Assembly: GCF_019192735.1 (NCBI RefSeq)
Contig: NZ_JAHTKP010000029.1
Coordinates: 28,014-92,013 of the forward strand
Length of the DNA: 64,000 bases
Reading direction: 5' to 3'
Source: Kitasatospora aureofaciens
GTDB lineage: Bacteria; Actinomycetota; Actinomycetes; Streptomycetales; Streptomycetaceae
Under the pieces are notes generated by a model. It made no database searches and was not told the origin of the DNA. It saw nothing but the letters and a program-made list of their open reading frames with translations. The position numbers and the translations under genes were made by a program. Of the stretch, positions 8,652 to 16,265 are shown piece after piece. How positions within the stretch are numbered: the first letter of the stretch is position 1; every line of letters starts with the position of its first letter.

Positions 8652-9920
8652 TCAGGCCAGCTCGCGCATCCGCCGGATCCGGCTCGCCAGCAGGATCGAC
8701 GGGCTCGCCACGCTGCTCACCGCCAGCAGCACCAGGGCCGTCCGCGTGCCCCAGACCGCAGAGGCGGCACCGGCGGCGAGCGCGCCGACCGGGATCGCGC
8801 CCCAGGAGACGAACCTCACGGTGGCCATCACGCGAGGGAGCAGCTCCGGCGGGGTGTGGGTCTGGCGGTGGGTGCGGGTCACGATGCTGGTGACCACGAC
8901 GCCCGCGGAGAAGCCGGCGTTGCCGAAGGCGAAGAGCAGCGTCCCCCAGCCGGGCCCGGCCGCCGGGAGCAGGAAGGCGAAGGCGGTGGCGGTCAGTGCC
9001 GCCCGGCGCAGCGCGCCGCCGCTGCCGGTCCGGGCGACCAGGCGGGGTGTGGCGGCGGCGCCGAGCAGGCTTCCCAGGCCGCCGGTGGCCATCAGCGCGC
9101 CCACGGCGGCGGCCGGCGCGCCGAGGGTGCGGACCAGGAACACCGGGGTGAGCGTCATCAGGCCGCCGCAGACGAAGTTCACCGCGGTGGCGACGGCGAC
9201 GCAGGGCCCGATCACCGGGTGCTGGGTGACGAAGCGCCAGCCCTCTCGGATCTGCTCCCGCACTCCCCCGGCAGGCGCCCGCTCGGCAGGCGGCTGCTTG
9301 GCGGCCGGCAGGGTGCGCAGCAGCGCGGCCGAGAGGAGGTAGCTGACGGCGTCGAGCAGCATCGAGGCGGCGCCGCCCAGGAATTGGACCAGCACCCCGC
9401 CGAGCGAGGGGCCGGCCAGCTGGGTCGTGGCGGCGCTGCCGGACATCAGGCTGTTGCGGACGGTCAGCTCTTCCTTGGCGACGATCGAGGGCAGGAAGGT
9501 CGCGTTGCCCACGTCGAAGACCACGCTCGCGAGGCCGACCAGCAGCGCCACCACCACCAGTTGCGGCAGTCCGAGCACTCCCAGGGCGGCGGCCAGGGGC
9601 ACCGAGGCCACGGCGGCTCCCCGGATCAGGTCCATCGCGACCTGTGTGCCGCGCAGCGGCAGCCGGTGGACCAGGACGCCGGCGGGCAGTCCGATCAGCA
9701 GCCAGGCCAGGTAGCCGGCGCCCGTGATCAGGGCGACCTGGAGCGCCGTCGCGTGCAGGGCGACCACGGCGACCAGCGGCAGCGCCACTCTGGTCACCTC
9801 GTCGCCGAGCTGACTGACCGTCGAGGCGCTCCAGTAGCGCCAGAACACTCCCACCCGGTCGCCGTGCCGCGCCTCGCCCCGTACCTCGTTCCGTACCGAG
9901 GCTGCCGTCTCCGTCGTCAT
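8652..9920 (-). CDS. MFS transporter (multidrug / DHA3-like exporter)
   Basis: A 422-residue inner-membrane permease with about 12 hydrophobic segments. It begins RYWSASTVSQLGDEV, the start typical of the EntS/MefA-like branch of the major facilitator superfamily that exports drugs or siderophores. AAGGGG lies upstream of ATG 9920. It is divergently transcribed from the HxlR-peroxiredoxin regulator gene across about 110 bp containing a perfect 10-bp-arm operator, so it is the likely target of that regulator. The cargo is unknown; the redox nature of the regulator suggests an electrophile or oxidant-type toxicant. Confidence 0.88.
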   Translation of the reverse strand: MTTETAASVRNEVRGEARHGDRVGVFWRYWSASTVSQLGDEVTRVALPLVAVVALHATALQVALITGAGYLAWLLIGLPAGVLVHRLPLRGTQVAMDLIRGAAVASVPLAAALGVLGLPQLVVVALLVGLASVVFDVGNATFLPSIVAKEELTVRNSLMSGSAATTQLAGPSLGGVLVQFLGGAASMLLDAVSYLLSAALLRTLPAAKQPPAERAPAGGVREQIREGWRFVTQHPVIGPCVAVATAVNFVCGGLMTLTPVFLVRTLGAPAAAVGALMATGGLGSLLGAAATPRLVARTGSGGALRRAALTATAFAFLLPAAGPGWGTLLFAFGNAGFSAGVVVTSIVTRTHRQTHTPPELLPRVMATVRFVSWGAIPVGALAAGAASAVWGTRTALVLLAVSSVASPSILLASRIRRMRELA

Positions 9921-9981
9921 GTCCCGCCCCTTCGCTGTGACCGTCCCCCGCCTGCGAGCCCGTCTCGGGGGCTCGCCCCGG

Positions 9982-10021
9982 CGAGTGAGTCTCTATTAGG
10001 GACTCACTCGCTCACTATAAT
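9982..10021. promoter_or_regulatory. divergent promoter with perfect operator and leaderless start
   Basis: A perfect inverted repeat of CGAGTGAGTC (9982-9991) and GACTCACTCG (10001-10010) with a 9-nt spacer lies between the divergent genes. On the plus strand TATAAT occupies 10016-10021, placing the transcription start at or very near the A of ATG 10030, so the regulator mRNA is probably leaderless. On the minus strand TAATAG within the spacer is a candidate -10 for the MFS gene. Binding of a dimeric HxlR protein here would cover both promoters. Confidence 0.75.
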
Positions 10022-10029
10022 CGGTGCTC

Positions 10030-10920
10030 ATGCGGCACACCGAAGCGGCGGACCCCGACTGCGCGATCTCCCAGGCCCTGACGGTGGTCGGCGACGTGTG
10101 GACCCTGCTCCTGATCAGGGACATCGCCGGCGGCACCCACCAGTTCGACGCACTGCGCACCGGACTGGGCATCAGCCGGAAGATCCTCACCGAGCGCCTC
10201 AAGGCGCTGGTCGCCGACGGGGTGCTGGAGAAGCGGCTCTACCACCCGCACCCGCCGCGCTACGAGTACCACCTGACGCAGACCGGGCGCGGTCTGCTGC
10301 CGGTCCTGGTCGCCCTGCAGGACTGGGGCGGGCGGTACGTCCTGGGCGACGGCTCGCTCTCCGGCACCAGCACTGCCGACTCCGCCGAGACCCGCCGGGT
10401 GATGGCGCTGACCGGCCGCCGGCTGCCCGAGCTGGAGCTCACCGCCACCACCGCCTCCGGTGACCGGGTCGACCCGGTCACCGCGGACCGCGCCTGGACG
10501 GTGCTGTACTGCTTCCCGGGCGCCTACCCGCCCGGCGGCCTGGACTACCCGCCCGGCTGGAGCGCGATCCCCGGCGCCACCGGCTGCACCCTGGAGTCCT
10601 GCACCTACCGCGACCGGATGGCCGAGTTCGCCGCCCGCGACGCCGCCGTCCACGGCGTCAGCACCCAACGCCCGGACCAGCTGGCGGCGTTCGCCGAGCA
10701 CGCGCGGATCCCGTTCCCGCTGCTCTCCGACGCCGAGCTGCGGCTGGCCGCCGCTCTGCGCCTGCCCACCTTCCGGGCAGCCGGCGTCGACCGGCTCAAG
10801 CGGCTCACCCTGATCCTGGACGCCAACCGCACCGTGCGGGGCGTCCTCTACCCGGTCACCGACCCGGCGGGGTCGGTCGAGGACGCCCTCGACCTGCTCG
10901 ACGGCCTCGCGGCGGACTGA
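10030..10920 (+). CDS. HxlR-type transcriptional regulator fused to a PrxQ-type peroxiredoxin
   Basis: A 296-residue two-domain protein. Residues about 10-105 form an HxlR/DUF24 winged helix, including the family's N-terminal redox Cys (Cys11 in PDCAISQAL, equivalent to the usual CPI) and VWTLLLIRDI. Residues about 125-290 form a thioredoxin-fold peroxiredoxin with ATGCTLESC, the peroxidatic Cys186 and a resolving Cys191 five residues later as in BCP/PrxQ enzymes. I infer a peroxide- or electrophile-sensing repressor whose sensor is itself a peroxidase. No ribosome site precedes the gene; ATG 10030 matches a leaderless promoter. An in-frame GTG lies at 10024. It diverges from the MFS exporter. 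Confidence 0.85.
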   Translation: MRHTEAADPDCAISQALTVVGDVWTLLLIRDIAGGTHQFDALRTGLGISRKILTERLKALVADGVLEKRLYHPHPPRYEYHLTQTGRGLLPVLVALQDWGGRYVLGDGSLSGTSTADSAETRRVMALTGRRLPELELTATTASGDRVDPVTADRAWTVLYCFPGAYPPGGLDYPPGWSAIPGATGCTLESCTYRDRMAEFAARDAAVHGVSTQRPDQLAAFAEHARIPFPLLSDAELRLAAALRLPTFRAAGVDRLKRLTLILDANRTVRGVLYPVTDPAGSVEDALDLLDGLAAD

Positions 10921-11049
10921 CGGCGCCCCGGCAGACGGGAGTTCGAGGACCGGCCCTGAGGTTGGTCCCGCCCCGTCCGGGCTGCTGCCGGGACCCCGGT
11001 GGCACCGTACGAGCAGACTTGGACAACGCAGACCAGCGCAACACCCAGC

Positions 11050-12093
11050 TCAACTCGTGGCCAGAGCCTCCCCGAGCATCAAGTGCCCGCGACCGGTCAG
11101 CTTCTTGTGCAGCAGCTCAGCGCGTGACCGAATCAGCCCCTCCCGATACCCGTTGGGCAGCCTCTCCCATACCCCGGCCGCCATCTCGGCCGCGCCAGCG
11201 TGGTCACCATCCACCCGCAGACACGCGGCGGTGTCCATCGCCAGCAGTGCTCGTGCCATGACCGATGGGGAGTCCGTGAGGTCGAGGGCCTGGTCCTGTG
11301 CGGCGTAGGCGGGGCCGGAGTCGCCGAGCAGGGTGTACGCCTGGGAGAGGTGCACGTGGTGCTTCTGTTCGGGGTAGCCGAACCATGTGTCGGCCGTCTC
11401 GGCGCCATCCAGCTGTTCCGCGAGAGTGCGGACGTCGTCGACCGCCCTCCGCGCACCCTCATGGTTGCCGGAGGCCGCGAGGGCTCGGGCGGTGACCGCC
11501 GCCGCGAGGGCGCCGGCGGCCGTCGGACCGTTGCCGGCTTCGAACCGTGCCCTCGCAGCTATCCGCGCCGCTGCTTCGGGCGCCCCGTAGTTGAGCGGCA
11601 CCATCGCATGCCGGGCCATTACCCAGGCGAGCATCCGGTGATCACCCGACTCGCGCGCGGCCCGCTCGGCGGTAGCGAACCACTGGAAGGCGTCGCGCTG
11701 GTCGCCCCGGTCGTGCTGGACGATGGCGACCAGGCCCGTGATTCCGGCCGCCGTCCGTGCCAGGTCCGCTCTGGCGTGTGCGGGATGCGGGCGGTTGAGG
11801 ACGTCCCGGAGGAGGTCAAGATCGGACAGCATCTCGGCTAGGACCCTGTCCGGCGACCGTCCCCGGTAGCCACCCCGGTGCCGCTCGAAGGCTGACTCCA
11901 GGTAGGCGAGATCGCCGCCCCCGGACGGTGCGAGCGCTGACGCGATCCCTTCGCGAGCCTGGGCAATGCCGGGCAGCACCACGACGCCTGCTGCTGCCGC
12001 CACCCCCACCCCGATGAACTGCCGCCGGTTCACCTTGTCCTCCGCCTCGCGCTCGCGTCGATACCGCCGAGATCGGGCTACGGCCTCGGCCAC
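11050..12093 (-). CDS. C-terminal (TPR-like) part of an XRE-family regulator, separated by an in-frame TAG
   Basis: 347 residues from GTG 12093. The segment RSRRYRRE...VNRRQFIGVG, followed by helical repeats (about residues 60-340), is the standard C-terminal part of Streptomyces XRE regulators that end in TPR-like repeats. The reading frame is exactly continuous with the HTH gene just upstream; the two are divided only by the TAG at 12094-12096. A single G to T change from GAG would create it. The GTG that directly follows could allow re-initiation, giving a separate TPR protein. Whether the pair is a split functional system or a pseudogene is open. Confidence 0.7.
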   Translation of the reverse strand: MAEAVARSRRYRREREAEDKVNRRQFIGVGVAAAAGVVVLPGIAQAREGIASALAPSGGGDLAYLESAFERHRGGYRGRSPDRVLAEMLSDLDLLRDVLNRPHPAHARADLARTAAGITGLVAIVQHDRGDQRDAFQWFATAERAARESGDHRMLAWVMARHAMVPLNYGAPEAAARIAARARFEAGNGPTAAGALAAAVTARALAASGNHEGARRAVDDVRTLAEQLDGAETADTWFGYPEQKHHVHLSQAYTLLGDSGPAYAAQDQALDLTDSPSVMARALLAMDTAACLRVDGDHAGAAEMAAGVWERLPNGYREGLIRSRAELLHKKLTGRGHLMLGEALATS

Positions 12094-12306
12094 CTAGTCC
12101 ATGGGGAGACCGTAGGCGTCGGCGATGCCCTGGAGCGAGGGCCGGCGCGGAATACGCTTCTCCGCTTCCCAGTTCTTTACCGTGTCCGGGCTGCACCACT
12201 CGCCTGTTGCATCTCCGACTGCATCGGCCTGTTCCTCGCGCGACAGCCCAGCTCGCTCGCGGCTCTCCCGTAATAGCTCGCCGATTCCGTTCGGGGTGAC
12301 GGGCAC
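12094..12306 (-). CDS. XRE-family helix-turn-helix domain (N-terminal part of a split regulator)
   Basis: 70 residues forming one HTH domain (GELLRESRERAGLSREEQADA, then VKNWEAEKRIPRRPSL) that ends YGLPMD before TAG. Full-length relatives continue from this point through ...VARSRRYRR into the TPR part, which here is the next frame-continuous gene. GTG 12306 has a strong GGAGGGGGAG site close upstream. As a lone domain it could still bind DNA, but dimerisation or effector functions would be missing. Confidence 0.7.
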   Translation of the reverse strand: MPVTPNGIGELLRESRERAGLSREEQADAVGDATGEWCSPDTVKNWEAEKRIPRRPSLQGIADAYGLPMD

Positions 12307-12565
12307 AGGCTCCCCCTCCGCTCATAGGTGACGCAGCCTCAATTGTGGCCTAGAAAACGGCCCAGGGCCGAAAAAACGGCCCCGCTCGCGGCCCCTCTCC
12401 TACGGCATGCCCACGGAGTTGACTGGCTAACAGCCGCTCCACAGGAAAGAGCCGGACACCCGGCCCTGGGCCTTCGGAGCGGCTGCCCGCGGCGGCTCTG
12501 CGAATGCGTCCCCCGACGATGCGGGGCCGCCGCGCCAACTCCCGTCCGAGAGACCTGGAGCGTCC

Positions 12566-12814
12566 ATGGCGACTGCCGAGCGTCCCCCCGACGCCCCGAG
12601 ACCGGCGGACACCGCTTCCGCGTCCCGTCGTCGCAGGCCGCGGCGACCTCCGAGCAAGCCGGCGAGCGCGGCGTTGATTGCCGCTTGCAGGGCCGACTAC
12701 CGGCAGGGGCAGCAAGAGGCGGCGCGCCAGCCCCCGTACCCCTACAGACACGCGCCCCTCATGTGGGAATACCACCAGGCCAACGGAACGGGGCCTGGCC
12801 GTGTCGCTTCGTGA
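12566..12814 (+). CDS. small basic protein of unknown function, first of a coupled chain
   Basis: 82 residues from ATG 12566 with GGAG 5 nt upstream. The N-terminal third is Pro/Arg rich (SRRRRPRRPPSKP); the rest is a mixed sequence with YRHAPLMWEYHQANG. No known domain recognised. Its end overlaps the next gene (start 12801), which suggests translational coupling. The upstream 12307-12565 gap shows no gene. Confidence 0.5.
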   Translation: MATAERPPDAPRPADTASASRRRRPRRPPSKPASAALIAACRADYRQGQQEAARQPPYPYRHAPLMWEYHQANGTGPGRVAS

Positions 12815-13004
12815 GACCCCGGTGCGCGCCCCGGAACAGCGAGCGGTGAACGCGGGCGTGTGCCTACCGTGCGTATACTTCCGCCGCGCCGCGCGGCAGT
12901 ACCCGGCGATGGACTACCCCATGGTCGCCCGCCAGTTGGCGCGGTCCTGGCAGCAGCACGTGGACGACGGCGAGTGCCTGGTGGGGGAGTCGGGTGATGG
13001 GTGA
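12801..13004 (+). CDS. small CxxC-containing protein of unknown function
   Basis: 67 residues from GTG 12801, overlapping the previous gene by 14 nt in another frame. It carries CLPC plus a third Cys near the C-terminus (ECLVG), a pattern that could bind a metal or act in redox. The middle (DYPMVARQLARSWQQHV) is helical. No family recognised. It overlaps the next start at 12997 by 8 nt. Confidence 0.5.
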   Translation: MSLRETPVRAPEQRAVNAGVCLPCVYFRRAARQYPAMDYPMVARQLARSWQQHVDDGECLVGESGDG

Positions 13005-13191
13005 GCCGGAGCACCTGCCGCCGAGTTGGGCGCTCTTTCTCGGCGGCCCGGTGCCGTACCCGGACGATGTCGACGGCCAGCCCAACACCGAACCGCCTCC
13101 ACCGCCGCTCGAACCGGTGACGGAGTCGCTGACTCTCCGACGGCTGCGGGCCGAAGTGCGCAAGATCAACAACCGCTATTGGAGGCTCTGA
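12997..13191 (+). CDS. small Pro-rich protein of unknown function
   Basis: 64 residues from ATG 12997 (GGGGAG 7 nt upstream; a GTG directly before it is the alternative). It has a Pro-rich centre (EPPPPPLEPV) and a basic helical tail (LRRLRAEVRKINNRYWRL). No family recognised. Its final codons hold GGAGG, which serves as ribosome site for the next tiny gene. Confidence 0.5.
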   Translation: MGEPEHLPPSWALFLGGPVPYPDDVDGQPNTEPPPPPLEPVTESLTLRRLRAEVRKINNRYWRL

Positions 13192-13296
13192 GTGCGCCCC
13201 TGGTGGTTCCCGCCGTACTGGCGCCGCATCCGGCGCTACTACTCGGGCCGGCCGCCGACCAGAGGCGAGCGCCCCTCCACCCGGCCGCGCCGCTGA
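13192..13296 (+). CDS. 34-residue Trp/Arg-rich peptide gene
   Basis: The GTG at 13192 immediately follows the previous stop (TGA 13189-13191) and has a perfect GGAGG at 13181-13185, 6 nt ahead. The peptide starts VRPWWFPPYWRRIRRYY and is strongly basic and aromatic, ending in RPRR. It was recognised only from its ribosome site and its position in the coupled chain. Such composition recalls membrane-active or nucleic-acid-binding peptides; the function is unknown. Confidence 0.5.
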   Translation: MRPWWFPPYWRRIRRYYSGRPPTRGERPSTRPRR

Positions 13297-13439
13297 TGGA
13301 CTCGCGCGCCCCCACAGACCCCCGCTCCGGCCGTCGTCCCTGGCAGGCAGCCGGCCGGAGCGGGTTCCGTAACACCGAACGGCCCCCGGCCGCCATCCGG
13401 CGCCCGGGAACCCCTCAGTGTGAGGAGACACCAGTATGA
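13296..13439 (+). CDS. possible 47-residue frame continuing the coupled chain
   Basis: ATG 13296 overlaps the previous stop (TGATG) and the frame ends in a TGA that overlaps the next start (ATGA at 13436). The encoded sequence is Arg/Pro rich with no recognisable domain. It lacks a clear own ribosome site, so it could be a real coupled gene or just an open spacer. Confidence 0.25.
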   Translation: MDSRAPTDPRSGRRPWQAAGRSGFRNTERPPAAIRRPGTPQCEETPV

Positions 13440-14005
13440 CCACTCCCGAACCGGCCCCGACGCCGGCGCCGCCCGGTCCCGGCCCGCTGCACCCGGTCGC
13501 CCCGGAGCAGCTCGTCAACCCGGCGACGTTCGACGCCGTCGTCGCCACCGTGCTCGACAACAACCCCGGCATGCTCGACGACATCGCCAAGCGGATCGTC
13601 ACCGAGGCGATCAAGTTCGTCATCACCGCGGCCACGTTCCCCACCGTGCGTGTCACGCCGTCCAACGTCGTGGACGAGGGGTGGCACGCCCTCATCCTCC
13701 ACACCCGTCCGTACGCCGAACTGTGCGTCCGGCTCGGTGGGTTCGTCCACCACTACCCGGAGCGCCCCGACCCGGCGCGCCACGACGAGGCGGCCTTGAC
13801 CCGGACCGTCGCCCTGATCGAGGAGGCTGGCTACACCCCCGATCACGAGCTGTGGACGGGGCCGACCCGCGCCCTGGTGGCCGTGGCCGCGAACTGCTCC
13901 CACACCCCCGTGCCCGGCGGATGCGGACCCATCAACCCCGGCGCGTGCGCGTCGCACTGCAACGGCGGAGGCGGGGGTGGGGGCGGAGGCGGCGAAGGCA
14001 GCTAA
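13436..14005 (+). CDS. glycine-rich-domain-like protein with Cys/Gly tail
   Basis: 189 residues from ATG 13436, with GAGGAG 8 nt upstream. A Pro-rich start leads to a compact domain with DEGWHALILHTRPYAELC and FVHHYPE. This WH..L.HT..Y....C....HH pattern is typical of bacterial proteins named after the glycine-rich domain (GRDP) family; biochemical function unknown. The C-terminus is remarkable: CSHTPVPGGCGPINPGAC..HC, then ten Gly and EGS. The Cys and His there could bind metal or be processed. It is the largest gene of the small-gene chain. Confidence 0.65.
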   Translation: MTTPEPAPTPAPPGPGPLHPVAPEQLVNPATFDAVVATVLDNNPGMLDDIAKRIVTEAIKFVITAATFPTVRVTPSNVVDEGWHALILHTRPYAELCVRLGGFVHHYPERPDPARHDEAALTRTVALIEEAGYTPDHELWTGPTRALVAVAANCSHTPVPGGCGPINPGACASHCNGGGGGGGGGGEGS

Positions 14006-14040
14006 CCTGAGCCCCACCGAACGCGGAAAGGGCGGGATAC

Positions 14041-14268
14041 ATGGACGAGGCCGACGCCCAGCGGGTAGCCAGCACACTCCGCCGCCTAGGGATTCGGGGA
14101 GTCGTCTCCCCCGAAGACCTGGACACCCCGAACGGGCAATGGCGGGTGTACGACAGCATCAACCCCGTCACCCGGCGGGACATCACCGATGAAGTACGGG
14201 CGATCATCAGGGGCATGTCCCGTAAGACCGGTCCGACGCGAGGATTCGTCGTCCCCATCCCCCACTGA
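14041..14268 (+). CDS. small conserved-looking protein of unknown function
   Basis: 75 residues from ATG 14041, with AAAGGG upstream, 35 nt after the Gly-rich gene. It begins MDEADAQRVASTLRRLGIRG, a pattern I associate with short uncharacterised Streptomyces proteins, followed by an alpha/beta-looking sequence (QWRVYDSINP, EVRAIIRGMS). No catalytic motif seen. Probably the last gene of the chain before the IS30 remnant. Confidence 0.55.
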   Translation: MDEADAQRVASTLRRLGIRGVVSPEDLDTPNGQWRVYDSINPVTRRDITDEVRAIIRGMSRKTGPTRGFVVPIPH

Positions 14269-14349
14269 ACAACGCCTCCCACGAGACACGGCCCCGTCCG
14301 GCGAGCTTGAGTTCTAGGGATCGTTGCAACACCCCAGCTGGGGAGTGCA

Positions 14350-14770
14350 ATGACCTTCGAGATCCGCAAGGGCCAGACGGTGGCCCAAGGGCGTCGGAAG
14401 CTGACGCGTGAGCGCGAGGCATACTTCCAGCTCGTGCAACAGGGTGTCAGCTACGCCGAGGCCGCCAAGGCCGTCGGTATCAACCTTCGTACGGGCAAGC
14501 GATGGCGTAACGGCCGGAACCCTTCCGGCCGGCACAGGGCGGCAGCACCGGTCAGGCCGGTGCTGCCGCCCGTGGTGCGTCCCGGTACCTGTGCGAGGAC
14601 GACCGCGTCCACATCGCCGACCGGCTGAGGAAGAAGGCGACGATCCGGGCGATCGCCGCCGAGCTGGGCCGCAGTCCCTCCACGGTCAGCCGGGAGATCC
14701 GCCGCAACCGCCATCCCGAGAACGGCCAGTACCGCCCGTTCGCGGCTCAGGCGCGTGCTGACGACCGACG
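14350..14770 (+). pseudogene. IS30-family transposase remnant (N-terminal part, frameshifted)
   Basis: The frame from ATG 14350 encodes the N-terminal HTH of an IS30-type transposase (REAYFQLVQQGVSYAEAAKA...GKRWRNGRNP). Around 14545-14590 the homology moves to another frame, which reads SRYLCEDDRVHIADRLRKK, then TIRAIAAELGRSPSTVSREI, and stops resembling IS30 near 14770. The whole DDE catalytic region is missing, so the gene is truncated as well as shifted. No terminal inverted repeats are evident. It separates the small-gene chain from the minus-strand kinase region. Confidence 0.8.
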
Positions 14771-14825
14771 GCGGCGGACTCCACCGTTCGGGTCAGCCGG
14801 CGGGCCCGTCCTCGCGGGCCCGTCC

Positions 14826-15188
14826 TCAGAGTCCCGCGGCGGCACGGACCTGCGCGGCCGTGCCCTCCGGATCGGCGACGGCCACGACGAGCACGTCGAA
14901 GTCGACCTCGCCCTCGGCCAGGTCGACGCGTACGGCGCGCCGGCCCCGGTTCGCCAGCACGAACTGCCGTCCCTCGGTCGAGCTGTGCCAGGTGCCGGCC
15001 TTGACGACACCCGGGACGCTGGTCCCCGGGGCGCGCATGCCGTACGGCGCCGTCAGCGGCTGGTCCTCGACCGACACCGAGCGGACGGCGGTCAGGGGCA
15101 CGGTGACGTCCCCGTGCAGGGCCTCCATCCGTTCCCACGCCGTCAGCCGGACCGTCAGCCGGTCTCCGCCAATCACGATCTCCGCCAT
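14826..15188 (-). CDS. PH-like domain protein of unknown function
   Basis: 120 residues from ATG 15188 with GGAGG 7 nt upstream. The sequence (LTAWERMEALHGDVTVPL, GTWHSSTEGRQFVLANRG, then DVLVVAVADPEGTAAQV) matches a small all-beta conserved protein common in Streptomyces, with the feel of a PH-like barrel capped by a C-terminal helix. Cytoplasmic, no signal peptide. No partner genes are evident. Confidence 0.65.
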   Translation of the reverse strand: MAEIVIGGDRLTVRLTAWERMEALHGDVTVPLTAVRSVSVEDQPLTAPYGMRAPGTSVPGVVKAGTWHSSTEGRQFVLANRGRRAVRVDLAEGEVDFDVLVVAVADPEGTAAQVRAAAGL

Positions 15189-15352
15189 GCCCGTGCCTCC
15201 GAAGCAGTCTCAAGGAGGTACCAGGACTTATCACCAGGACCGGCTCCGGGTGGGTCAGCGACACCCTGTCACCGCCGACCGACCGCCGCCACTACCGCGT
15301 GCGGGCGTAGCGGCCGGGCTCCGAAGCAGGTGGACCCGGGGGCGGCTTGGGC

Positions 15353-16210
15353 TCAGGGGCAGTGGTAGGCGAAGGTGGCGGCTGCGGTCCGGGGGGCCGG
15401 CGAGAGGATCTGCAGGGTGGCGGTGGCCTGAAGGGTGCCCTGGCCCTCGAAGCTCCAGCGCAGCACCAGGTCGGTGTGGTGCACGCCGGAGCGGACGTCC
15501 TGGACGATCTCGTCCGAGGCGGTACCGTCGCTGCGCAGCCAGCGGTAGCGGACGGTGCCGGAGCCACCGTTGGTCTCCACCGCGGCCGTGACCACCGCGG
15601 TGCCTCCGCAGCCGGGGCCTGCCGGGTCGGTGGTCACGGCGACGCCGGTGACCACCAGGGCCGGGGTGTGGAGGCGCCAGAGCAGGAACGCCAGGACCGC
15701 CAGCACCGCGGCGGCCGCCACCAGCCACCGACGCGTCCGGCGGGGCCGCCGGGGCTGCGGCGCGGCCGGTGGCGCCTGGCCGTGCCACACGGCGGCGGCC
15801 CGCGGCGGGACGCCGGGGCCGAAGCGCCGCAACTCGCCCGGGGCGAGCGGCCGTTCGTCCGGCGGGACGTCGACGAGCGTGGCACCGGGCGAGGCCGTGG
15901 CACCGGGCGGGGTTGCAGTGCCGGCCTCGGCGGTGGTGGGCGCGTCCGCGTCGGGTGCGCCGCCCCAGACCCGGGGGTCGAGGAAGGTCGCGCTGTCGGC
16001 CTCGGTGCCGTCGAACCGGATCGTGGTCGCGGTGTCCGGCCCGCCGGCGGGGGTTGCCGCGGCGTCCCGGTTCAGCCGGAGGGTCCGGGTCTCCCCCGCC
16101 GCGGGGGGCTCCAGGCGGACGGTCTCCTCGCCGTTGCCCGTGTCCGGACCGGGCTGGACGGTCTGGTCCGCGCCCGGGACGGGGGCGGAGTCGGGGCGGG
16201 GCGTGGGCAT
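15353..16210 (-). CDS. single-pass membrane protein with extracellular Ig-like domain, kinase partner
   Basis: 285 residues from ATG 16210 (GGAG 5 nt upstream). A long Pro/Thr/Ala-rich cytoplasmic part with potential phosphorylation sites is followed by RRTRRWLVAAAAVLAVLAFLLW, one membrane span near residues 170-185. The outer part of about 90 residues has two Cys (GCGGTAV, YHCP) and a beta-sandwich look (RYRWLRSDG). The outer part resembles the C-terminal domain of the adjacent kinase, so the two probably share a ligand or dimerise. It may be a kinase substrate. Confidence 0.65.
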   Translation of the reverse strand: MPTPRPDSAPVPGADQTVQPGPDTGNGEETVRLEPPAAGETRTLRLNRDAAATPAGGPDTATTIRFDGTEADSATFLDPRVWGGAPDADAPTTAEAGTATPPGATASPGATLVDVPPDERPLAPGELRRFGPGVPPRAAAVWHGQAPPAAPQPRRPRRTRRWLVAAAAVLAVLAFLLWRLHTPALVVTGVAVTTDPAGPGCGGTAVVTAAVETNGGSGTVRYRWLRSDGTASDEIVQDVRSGVHHTDLVLRWSFEGQGTLQATATLQILSPAPRTAAATFAYHCP

Positions 16211-16265
16211 GACGTCTCCAGGGCGAGGGGCAGAGGTGGGGGCGGGGACGGAAGCGGGGCGGGGA

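Noticed and set aside
14350..14770. IS30 remnant considered as active with programmed frameshift
   Set aside because: The catalytic domain and terminal repeats are missing, so it cannot transpose.
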